DNA from: Aquificales bacterium
GTDB lineage: Bacteria; Aquificota; Aquificia; Aquificales; Aquificaceae
Assembly (NCBI GenBank): GCA_027037055.1
Contig: JALWBR010000044.1
Location: 1 to 53,953, forward strand
Length of the DNA stretch: 53,953 nucleotides
Direction: 5' to 3'
The notes beneath the pieces are model-generated. The model saw only the letters and a program-made list of their open reading frames with translations, was not told the origin of the DNA and made no database searches. Positions 34,142 through 41,643 of this stretch are shown in pieces. Both the position numbers and the translations under genes were made by a program. How positions within the stretch are numbered: the stretch's first letter is position 1; the number at the start of each line of letters is the position of its first letter.

Positions 34142-35282
34142 TCTTCAGTTCATTGTATTTTGTTTTTAGACTCGGGAGTTTTTCCATTGCGAGTGCTATT
34201 GATACACTCATGAAGAGTGAAAAGATAAAGGCAATGGCAATGTTTTGCTTTTTTTTGGGCTTTACGGGTTTGTTCGGTAGATAGGGCGGGTCTATGACTT
34301 CAACGAAGATGTTGTCCCTCTGTTCTTCAATTTTGGCTTGTTCATATAGCTTTAAGAGTGATTCATATTTGGTTTGCAAATTTTTTACTTTTACAAATAC
34401 CTTTTGGAACTCAGCCATTTTTTCGGGAGCCTGCTCTAAGCCGGGCAGGGCGGACATACCTTCTCCCTTCCTTTCTATACTTGATAATTGTCTATCTATT
34501 GCCCTTATTTGTTCTTTTATATACTTTATCTGCGGATTTTCCTCCGAGAGAACGCTCCTTAATCTTCTCAGCTCTATCTGTAAAGCTATCTTCTGTGATA
34601 TAAGTTCGGAGTAAAGCTTGAAGGATCCCTTTACCTGTTCTTCGGGAATTATAACCTTTTCCTGTCTTTGAAACTCGGTAAGCTTTGCGAGTGTCCTTTT
34701 TAATTCCTTCTCCGTGTCCTTCAGTTGTTGTTCTAAGAAAACCCTGTTTGCCTTTGCAAGAGTAAAGGATTTTTCATTAAGTATCCTTTGTAGCTCCTCA
34801 ATATAGGCACGGGCTATCTTTTGGGCTATGGCTGGGTCTTTGTACTCCACTCCTATGGTTATTACACCGGTTTTTTTCTTCTGTGATATACTTACCATGT
34901 CTTTTAAAACTCCCGCGGCTACATAAACAGGATCTATGTCCTCGGGTATTTCTTCAAGAAGCTCATCAACGAGATTAAGCTTTTTTATAACCCTTTCTTT
35001 TATAGTTCTGCTTTCTAACACCGCCATTATCTTTGCTGCTGGGTCCTGGGCTGTTAACGATATTCCCGAAAACTGTCCTATCAGTTCCGCTATACCCGGA
35101 ACTGTTTTACCCGAAGCTACCGGTATTATGGATGCTTCCGATCTATATATAGGAGTCAGTAAAAAGCTTACCACTCCCGCTGAAAGGGTTGTACATACAA
35201 CAATTAATATTATTATCTTTCTCCTTTTCAGGAGTATTTTTATTATCTCTTCATAAATCTGTAATTCCTTTTGTTCTTCCAT
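34119..35282 (-). CDS. Wzz-like polysaccharide co-polymerase
   Basis: About 387 aa from the ATG at 35280-35282 (MEEQKELQIYEEII), just after the upstream stop; a start at 35363 would lie inside the export gene. It has an N-terminal membrane helix (KIIILIVVCTTLSAGVVSFLL) followed by TPIYRSEASIIP, the Wzz start block. A long coiled-coil periplasmic part and a C-terminal helix come next, preceded by VIDPPYLPNKPVKPKKK, the Pro-rich Wzz end block. There is no C-terminal tyrosine-kinase domain. It sets polymer length. Confidence 0.9.
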   Translation of the reverse strand: MEEQKELQIYEEIIKILLKRRKIIILIVVCTTLSAGVVSFLLTPIYRSEASIIPVASGKTVPGIAELIGQFSGISLTAQDPAAKIMAVLESRTIKERVIKKLNLVDELLEEIPEDIDPVYVAAGVLKDMVSISQKKKTGVITIGVEYKDPAIAQKIARAYIEELQRILNEKSFTLAKANRVFLEQQLKDTEKELKRTLAKLTEFQRQEKVIIPEEQVKGSFKLYSELISQKIALQIELRRLRSVLSEENPQIKYIKEQIRAIDRQLSSIERKGEGMSALPGLEQAPEKMAEFQKVFVKVKNLQTKYESLLKLYEQAKIEEQRDNIFVEVIDPPYLPNKPVKPKKKQNIAIAFIFSLFMSVSIALAMEKLPSLKTKYNELKNGENGKN

Positions 35283-35284
35283 GT

Positions 35285-37681
35285 TTAAAGTCTCTGGGCA
35301 AGTATTGCTGTTGCCATTGCTTGGAATATAATTTGAACCACATCCTTTATAAGCGGTCTCCACATGGTAGGAACACTAAGTTTTGAAGGCACTACTATGG
35401 TATCACCCTCATCAAGGGTTATATCCATGAAGTCGCGGGCTATAAACAGCTTTCTGTTTTCCCATGAGAAGCCTTTAAACGAATTATGGTTCTTTCTTGA
35501 TACAACTTTACCGTTAGCTTTGATTATATAAATATTATCAAGATCCGCATCTTCTCCCGGTCCCCCCACATCGTTGAGATATTCCCTGACCGTTTTGTCC
35601 TTGATATAAGGGAGGGAAATCTGGTTATAGACATTTCCCAGTATTAACACATAGTTAGGTCTGGGCGGAACATAAATATAATCTCCGTCCTCAAGTTTTA
35701 TATTTGAGTAACTATCTTTTAGCTCCTCAAGGGTATCGGGTATATCAAGGGCTATTCTTCCCAATCCCATCTTAGCTTTCTGCTCTATAAGGTTTAACAG
35801 TTCTCTTTGCCTTTTGAGAGCCAATTGAAGGGCAAGTTTTTCTTCTTCTGAACCGCCCATAAAGGAGATTCCTTCTCTTGTCCGCGACAGGCTTTCCCTT
35901 AGTGTAAGAAGTGTTATTTGAAGGTGTTGTTGTTGAAGTCTTTTGGCGCTTTCCCTTATAAACACCAACCCTTTCGGGTAAGCATCTTCCGTATAACCCC
36001 CTGCTAATTTTAAAGCATCGTAAAGGGTCATTCCTTTTCTCAGTCTGTATATACCCGGTTTCTTTACTTCACCGAGAATTGTTACAGTTTTATCCTTCTC
36101 TGTAGGTTCTTTTAAACCTATCACTATTCTATCACCGGGCTTCAGGGTTATGTTCCCCACACCCTTGTTGAAAAGGTCATAAAGATAGACGGTTGCCATA
36201 ATATTTCCGTTTCTGAATATGTCCGCTTTTAATTCTTTTATCTCATAAAGAAAGGATATACTTCTTAAGGCTTCCATCAGGTCTATACCTTCGTAGTATT
36301 TTATTATTTTGGGATTTTTAATCTCTCCAGTAACCTCAATAGGGGGATAAACCCATTTAGGATAAAATCTTATAACATCAAGATTTTGTAGGTTTATATC
36401 CTCTTCTCCCTTGATAACCTTTATTGGAGAAAATACTATAACCTTAGGTTTATAGTGGGGAGGTTCAAACCTTATAATTTCCGCATAGTTTAGATCGGTG
36501 TCGGGCAGTGTCTTTATTTTGCCGAGTATTTTGCTTACGGTCGGATTTTCTCTGAGGGAGAAGTCTCCTGGATAGGCTACATGTCCCTCTACTTTTATTT
36601 TTTCAACAATTCCTTCTGGAGTAATCTTATTTACTATTACAAGATCCCCGTCCTTTACTTTAAACGCATCTATTTCGTCTATGGAGCTTTCATATACCTT
36701 TATTATGTTCCCCTCATACCTTTTGATCTTGATGGATTCTAAATAAGCGTCGGGGGTGGTTCCCCCCGCAAGATTTATTACATCAGCTATCGTACTTTCC
36801 TCTTTTAATTCGTATATACCGGGCCTTTTAACCGCTCCGGTTATTCCTACGGTTTTACCTACGGGCGGGACATATATAATATCGCCTTCCTTTACTTTGT
36901 AATCAACGGGGATACCGTTAATAAGGAAATCATAGAGATCTATGTGAATCTCGGTAAAGGTGTCTCCCTTTTTTCTTTTAATGATTATATTCCTTAAACT
37001 CCCGTTTTCGGATACTCCTCCCGCTTTTATAAGCACACTGAGTATATTATCTATACCCTGGGCTAAAACGGGTCCTGGTTTGTTAACAAAACCCGCGATA
37101 TAAACGGGAAAGGTTCTCAACTTGCCTATTGAGATGTCAACCCTGAAGTTTTTAAACCTCTTTGATAGCATATTGTTTAAGTCTTCCCTGAATTCACCTA
37201 CCGTTTTGCCCCATACATATATGTTTCCCAGTGACGGTATGAATATTTTTCCTTCCCTGTCAACTTCAACACTGTACATACTCTGTAATCCGAGAACATC
37301 CACAGGATCCCCCCAAAGATATATGATTATTTGATCACCGGGTCCGAGTATGTATTCATCTCCTACGGGTACTGGTGCTGATAACACGGGACGATAAAAT
37401 ATGTCGTAACCGAATTGTTTGATGTCCTTAATATCTTTGTTATTTACCTGTCCTGCCTTATTTACAATTTCCGCATTCTTACCTTCTACAAATACACTTG
37501 GAGGTGGGTATAGCTCTTGACCGGATTGTTTTATATCTCCGAATTCAAAACCCTTCTTATTTATTTGCTTATTTATACTTTCCGCGTTTCTGTTCTGTTT
37601 AAATATGTTGGCGGGTGGGGAAAATTCTTGGCTGAAAGATATATATATGAGAATCTGAAGGAGTAATAGGATTATTATCAT
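35285..37681 (-). CDS. Polysaccharide export protein with multiple SLBB domains
   Basis: A 798-aa secreted protein (signal peptide IIILLLLQILIYISFSQ). After an N-terminal 35-residue segment present twice, it has a poly-export domain (YILGPGDQIIIYLWGDP...), as in Wza. At least five SLBB repeats follow (for example VGITGAVKRPGIYELKEEST, VTILGEVKKPGIYRLRKGMT and VLILGNVYNQISLPYIKDKT). It should form the outer-membrane or periplasmic channel for the polymer. As the first gene of the 18-kb leftward cluster, its upstream region probably carries the main promoter. Confidence 0.9.
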   Translation of the reverse strand: MIIILLLLQILIYISFSQEFSPPANIFKQNRNAESINKQINKKGFEFGDIKQSGQELYPPPSVFVEGKNAEIVNKAGQVNNKDIKDIKQFGYDIFYRPVLSAPVPVGDEYILGPGDQIIIYLWGDPVDVLGLQSMYSVEVDREGKIFIPSLGNIYVWGKTVGEFREDLNNMLSKRFKNFRVDISIGKLRTFPVYIAGFVNKPGPVLAQGIDNILSVLIKAGGVSENGSLRNIIIKRKKGDTFTEIHIDLYDFLINGIPVDYKVKEGDIIYVPPVGKTVGITGAVKRPGIYELKEESTIADVINLAGGTTPDAYLESIKIKRYEGNIIKVYESSIDEIDAFKVKDGDLVIVNKITPEGIVEKIKVEGHVAYPGDFSLRENPTVSKILGKIKTLPDTDLNYAEIIRFEPPHYKPKVIVFSPIKVIKGEEDINLQNLDVIRFYPKWVYPPIEVTGEIKNPKIIKYYEGIDLMEALRSISFLYEIKELKADIFRNGNIMATVYLYDLFNKGVGNITLKPGDRIVIGLKEPTEKDKTVTILGEVKKPGIYRLRKGMTLYDALKLAGGYTEDAYPKGLVFIRESAKRLQQQHLQITLLTLRESLSRTREGISFMGGSEEEKLALQLALKRQRELLNLIEQKAKMGLGRIALDIPDTLEELKDSYSNIKLEDGDYIYVPPRPNYVLILGNVYNQISLPYIKDKTVREYLNDVGGPGEDADLDNIYIIKANGKVVSRKNHNSFKGFSWENRKLFIARDFMDITLDEGDTIVVPSKLSVPTMWRPLIKDVVQIIFQAMATAILAQRL

Positions 37682-37939
37682 AGGGATGAGCCTCCTTTTA
37701 TTTTTTTTTGGCAGAATACTCCCTTCCGATTAATAAATTATAGCAATTAACAAATTTATCTATATTCAAGAATTTAAGTGAAATTACACATTCAAAATCT
37801 ATAAAAGATATACTCAAGTTTTATTTTGTGCTTGTGTTACACTGTGAAGAGGGGATACGGCGGAATTCGTCACCCATTAATAATATGATCAGTAACCTGA
37901 CGGGCGGATTGCTGTAAAATTTTCATAAGAGGGAGGGAA
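37682..37939. promoter_or_regulatory. Divergent intergenic region between EPS cluster and CRISPR operon
   Basis: The 258 AT-rich bases contain no gene. Leftward and rightward promoters are expected here. On the plus strand TAAAAT at 37915-37920 lies 19 bases before the first ATG of the CRISPR operon, with GTAACC at 37892-37897 as an unusual upstream element. GGGAGG precedes the ATG. No strong sigma-70 -35 is visible. I see no palindrome or hairpin. Confidence 0.35.
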
Positions 37940-38455
37940 ATGTTTAAGTTGAGGGACTTTTTAGGGGGGTTTGATTTTGGGGAGTTCGTAGAATTCCCGA
38001 AACTTTCCGTAGGATACTATAATGAAAAGGAAGTATGGAATTATATAGAACCAAAAGGTCCCGCTTGGAATATAAAGAATAAAAGACCCTTTATAGTTAT
38101 TAATACTACGGAAAAGCATGTTTACATGATATTACTTACGACTTTGGATATTAACCCCTTTCCTTGTAAGGGTGATGACAGGTACGGCATAGGTTATAAA
38201 CTTCCGGTCGTATTTTTGAAGGAGTGTGATATTAAAGAGCCTTTATGCGGATGGCTTAATAGGGAATCTCGTGTTTTTAAAAGGAAAGTGGGGGAGAAGG
38301 ATTGCAGGATAGTTATAAGGATTTCAAAGAAAGTTCTTGCAAATAATTCCGTTTTGTGCGGTAGATGTAGCAAAAGGGTATTTGACGAGCATTTAGAGTT
38401 CATTATTGATGAGGAGATTGAGGGTTGGAGGCAAAGGAATTCGGAGAACTTATAG
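37940..38455 (+). CDS. Unrecognised first gene of the CRISPR-sigma operon (possible PemK/MazF-like fold)
   Basis: A 171-aa soluble protein with a strong ribosome site (GGGAGG). The segment KRPFIVINTTEKHVYMILLTT resembles the beta-strand core of PemK/MazF-type proteins (RPvlVi....v.v.plTt), but this is weak. A CGRCSKRVFDEHLEF stretch near the C-terminus could bind metal. The last 31 bases overlap the sigma-factor gene, which starts at a TTG inside it, so the two products are probably made in fixed ratio. It could be a toxin, or an anti-sigma or partner protein. It is not one of the three published Calp proteins by order and size. Confidence 0.7.
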   Translation: MFKLRDFLGGFDFGEFVEFPKLSVGYYNEKEVWNYIEPKGPAWNIKNKRPFIVINTTEKHVYMILLTTLDINPFPCKGDDRYGIGYKLPVVFLKECDIKEPLCGWLNRESRVFKRKVGEKDCRIVIRISKKVLANNSVLCGRCSKRVFDEHLEFIIDEEIEGWRQRNSENL

Positions 38456-39105
38456 GAAGCCTTTTTAAAGGGGATATAGGAAGGGCTGACTATGACAAGC
38501 TATTTTCTTACCTTGCGGGTATATTAAGGAAACAGGGGGGTAATAGACTTTCTCGGAAAGAGATTGCTGAGGTAACGAGGGGATTTATAGTAAAGCTTTT
38601 GTCCGAGAAAGATAAGTTTATGAGTTTAATGGAAAATCCGGCTGGTTTACGGGCTTATATAGGTGTTACAGCAAAAAATTTCTTGTGTGATTATTTTAGA
38701 TCAAAAGAAAGGGATAAGGCGATACCAGAGTCGGAGATGGATCCCGGTCAGGGCAAGCGTCCCGAATATATTAACAGGGTTCCTGATCTTAAGATAATCC
38801 GCAAATATGAACTCTTAGAGCTTGAGGATGTTTTTAACAAAAAGGTAAAGCCAGAAGAGGTTAAATACTTTTGCTATTTATATGACTCAAAGAGGTATAA
38901 ATGTCTGTGGGGGGATAAATCCGACGATGCAATATACAAGGATGTTTCAAGAAAGAAACACATAGTTGAAGAGTTTGGGCAGGAAATAAAGAAACTGAAA
39001 GTGTCGGAGGAGCTTATGGAAGAGTTTATTAAAAATAAGCTGTCAGAAATTTGTGAAAAACTTCGTTCTGAAATATGTAGGGAGGCGGAAGATGACGCCT
39101 CTTGA
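38425..39105 (+). CDS. calpS: CalpS-like ECF-type sigma factor
   Basis: A 226-aa protein starting at TTG 38425 with no nearby ATG. Residues 45-97 (VTRGFIVKLLS..., then LRAYIGVTAKNFLCDYFRSK) match sigma-70 region 2, the core-binding and -10-reading helices (L+aYl...a+N...D..R+). Residues about 130-195 look like a diverged region 4, including DDAIYKDVSRKKHIVEEF. The C-terminus is a long charged helix. In Sulfurihydrogenibium the ECF sigma CalpS is held by CalpT and freed when the CRISPR protease CalpL cuts CalpT. Gene order here (sigma, partner, protease, cas10) supports the same role. Confidence 0.75.
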   Translation: MEAKEFGELIGSLFKGDIGRADYDKLFSYLAGILRKQGGNRLSRKEIAEVTRGFIVKLLSEKDKFMSLMENPAGLRAYIGVTAKNFLCDYFRSKERDKAIPESEMDPGQGKRPEYINRVPDLKIIRKYELLELEDVFNKKVKPEEVKYFCYLYDSKRYKCLWGDKSDDAIYKDVSRKKHIVEEFGQEIKKLKVSEELMEEFIKNKLSEICEKLRSEICREAEDDAS

Positions 39106-39964
39106 AAAAGTTTTGGAGATTTATAAAAAGGCATTGGAGGGAAAGGTAGAGATGGATACGGAGGATACGATGGATATTGAGGTTTTACCTGTAGATTTTT
39201 CAAACATAAAGCCTAAGGAAATAAAGGAGATTTCAAAGGAATCTGAGCTTTCTGAGGGGGATATCATAGAAATCTTTCCGAGTATAGACGGGCTTGAATT
39301 GTATCTCTTAGTATATCGTATATACACTAATGGATTTGTTGAATTGCTTCCCGTATCAAAGTTTTATGAGCTTGCAACTCCTGAGGATGTTCTGATTTAC
39401 ATTGACGGGAATCCATTTATAGTGGAGACAGATCTGGGTTTTGAGGTCCCGGAGGAGAACTTCCCGAAAAGGTTCGGAAACAGGAAGGTGTTTAAGATAG
39501 GCAGGCTTACTCCCGAAGAATTAAAGGAGGTTGAGGATGTATATGGGGGGAGGAAAAAGGGAGCTGGGGGTATGTACGGAGGTCCGAAGGAGGAATTTAA
39601 GTCTCTTGAAAGTAAGAGATACTTTGCCCTCTTTGCAAGCACCGTAATAGAGGAAGAGGAGCTTGCGGAACTGAGTCTTTTCTTTGAAAAGCACAAGGAA
39701 TACGCTTTAGTGGCTGGTGAGGAAGAAAAGACTTGGGGAGAGAAGGAAGGGATAAGGTGGTTTTATGACAGGGAGTCGGAGAGGTTGATACTTATACCTG
39801 CGGAGGAATTAAAAGGAAAAAGGAAGAGGGTTTTATTGAAGATTGAGGGGGACGAGATAGTTATCTTTGAAGGAGAGCTTCCGGAACGGATTGACATTCC
39901 CCTTTCAAAGGAAAGCTACAGCCATTCCGTTTTAATGAAGGCATTGAGGGTTGAGGATGTTTAG
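39092..39964 (+). CDS. calpT: CalpT-like sigma-sequestering substrate of the protease
   Basis: A 290-aa (about 33 kDa) protein from ATG 39092, with GGAGG upstream and a 14-base overlap with the sigma gene. The N-terminal part has LSEGDIIEIFPSIDGLELYL and LVYRIYTNGFVELLPVSKF, a small-barrel pattern compatible with the reported MazF homology of CalpT. A Gly-rich linker (YGGRKKGAGGMYGG, residues 151-164) joins a C-terminal domain of about 120 residues. CalpT is cut into pieces of about 23 and 10 kDa, so size and two-part layout agree. The assignment rests on context, size and layout rather than clear residue identity. Confidence 0.65.
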   Translation: MTPLEKVLEIYKKALEGKVEMDTEDTMDIEVLPVDFSNIKPKEIKEISKESELSEGDIIEIFPSIDGLELYLLVYRIYTNGFVELLPVSKFYELATPEDVLIYIDGNPFIVETDLGFEVPEENFPKRFGNRKVFKIGRLTPEELKEVEDVYGGRKKGAGGMYGGPKEEFKSLESKRYFALFASTVIEEEELAELSLFFEKHKEYALVAGEEEKTWGEKEGIRWFYDRESERLILIPAEELKGKRKRVLLKIEGDEIVIFEGELPERIDIPLSKESYSHSVLMKALRVEDV

Positions 39965-41642
39965 TGTTTTGGATGTAAAGGAAAAAAGAAAACTGCTTGA
40001 AGATTTCCTGAGAAAACCTTCTGGTTTATCCACAAGGGATATAAATGAACTTCTTAATGCCTTTCCCTTTGATAGTATGGAATTGAATTATCTTACTATT
40101 TTAGTTTTAAGAAAGAGAAAGGACATCGTACCTATTTATGAATTTTCTCAGAGGCTCGGTGTAAGTGAGGAAATCGCAGAGGAAGTATTGACAGTGGAGG
40201 AAAGATATGCCCTCTTCCCTGTTGCTTCGGAGAGGGAAGCAAAACTTGTTAAAGCCCTTCTGATACCCGTTAAAGAGCAAAGGATCATATTTGTCGGAAA
40301 TGAGATTCCACAGAGTTTGGAGCTTGTGGGTGAACTTACGGGAAGGGGCTTTTTTATTGTTTTTGACTCGGATTTTGATTTCAACAGAAGCGCTTCCTAC
40401 ATGCTTTCTCTTTACGCTTACCTTACATTGGGAGATCGCTTTAAAGATATAGCATTTACTGGTGTTGTTACACCTGAGGGAAAACTTGAAGAAGTAGATT
40501 TCTTAGATAAGAAAAGGGAGGTTTGCAGGAAAAAAGGAATCCCTCTCGTTTATCCTTCGGAGTGTCTAAAAGATTTGAAGGATTTGGATAAATTTATTAC
40601 ATCCTTGTCTGTACCTTTGGCGGTATTACCTAATACTGACCCTTCGCCATTTCTCGGAATATTTCCCTTTACGGAAGAATATTTGAGGGAAGTTTTTCAC
40701 CTTTCCCATACCCTCGTATATACGGATACCTTTGAGGAAACGGTAGAATCCTTTGAAAAGTTTGCAAAGTGGATAAAAGCGGTAGCTTCTGAGCTTAAAA
40801 CCATAAATGAAAAGCATATCTCTTTGAGGATAGGTATAACGGGCAATGTACTTGTAATGGTCTTTTATGCGGGTGTTGTTCTTTCAAAGACAAGGCTTGC
40901 TGTGGATTTTTATCAATATGAAAAGGGAAAATATAGAAAGGCATTCTCCATAAGCAGTGACAGGCAAATACCGGAGACGGAAGGTGTAGAGGGTATGGTA
41001 AAGGCTCATGAAACAAAGAATTTTAAAGAAATATATATAAGACTTAAAACGGATATAGAAGGGAGGGATAATGCCCTTGAATTGAAATTGCAGAAAGGCA
41101 GGGAGCTTGACGAAAACACTTTGAATATTGCCTATTTTGTGAGTAAGAGAATAAAGTCTGCGGGCGACGGTTGTAAGAAGTTGTTCCTTGAAACTTCAGT
41201 TCCTTTTGCCTTTGCCCTCGGATACTACCTTGAGGATTATATCTGTCTTGAATTGATGCACAAAGGCAAACCTGTTTATATAATTGCGCCCCCACGTCGG
41301 GGAAGTATTTATCTGACAAACGCTTTTTCCCTCAATATGCTTGAAAAGGGAAGGGCTATTGTAAATATTGAAGAGATAAGCATAGATGAAGCGTTAAGAT
41401 TTCTTGAGGAAGGTTACATATCTTACATCTCCCACTCCTCCACCGCCCAGGTTCTGGAAAATATGCTTAACATAAAGGTTGATGTAAGGCGGGAACCCTT
41501 GAGTCTCAAAAGTGGTGATATTGCTATAGTTTTTCAGGTCAAAAAAAGGCCTTCTGAAGGTCAGATTTTCACCCAAGAAGAAGTTAAAAATATAGTAGAG
41601 GAAGGCATGTTTACCTTTTACCTTGTGGAGGTGTATTACTGA
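39957..41642 (+). CDS. calpL: CalpL-like Lon-SAVED protease, cyclic-oligoadenylate activated
   Basis: A 561-aa protein from ATG 39957. Residues about 85-215 are a Lon-type protease domain without an AAA+ part. DFNRSASYMLSLYAYLT places the catalytic Ser at 145 (Lon PSAG position), and VTPEGKLEEVDFLDKKREV places the Lys at 186. The 41-residue gap compares with 43 in E. coli Lon (S679, K722). Residues about 285-561 have the two-half SAVED pattern (HISLRIGITGNVLVMVFYAG and LFLETSVPFAFALGYYLEDY). CalpL is soluble, binds cA4, oligomerises and cuts CalpT. It overlaps the calpT-like gene by 8 bases and cas10 follows at once. Confidence 0.85.
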   Translation: MFSVLDVKEKRKLLEDFLRKPSGLSTRDINELLNAFPFDSMELNYLTILVLRKRKDIVPIYEFSQRLGVSEEIAEEVLTVEERYALFPVASEREAKLVKALLIPVKEQRIIFVGNEIPQSLELVGELTGRGFFIVFDSDFDFNRSASYMLSLYAYLTLGDRFKDIAFTGVVTPEGKLEEVDFLDKKREVCRKKGIPLVYPSECLKDLKDLDKFITSLSVPLAVLPNTDPSPFLGIFPFTEEYLREVFHLSHTLVYTDTFEETVESFEKFAKWIKAVASELKTINEKHISLRIGITGNVLVMVFYAGVVLSKTRLAVDFYQYEKGKYRKAFSISSDRQIPETEGVEGMVKAHETKNFKEIYIRLKTDIEGRDNALELKLQKGRELDENTLNIAYFVSKRIKSAGDGCKKLFLETSVPFAFALGYYLEDYICLELMHKGKPVYIIAPPRRGSIYLTNAFSLNMLEKGRAIVNIEEISIDEALRFLEEGYISYISHSSTAQVLENMLNIKVDVRREPLSLKSGDIAIVFQVKKRPSEGQIFTQEEVKNIVEEGMFTFYLVEVYY

Positions 41643-41643
41643 G

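Noticed and set aside
38425-39105. Sigma-like gene as a transposase or recombinase helix-turn-helix fragment
   Set aside because: The LRAYIGVTAKNFLCDYFRSK block fits sigma region 2 closely, and there are no inverted repeats or transposase residues.
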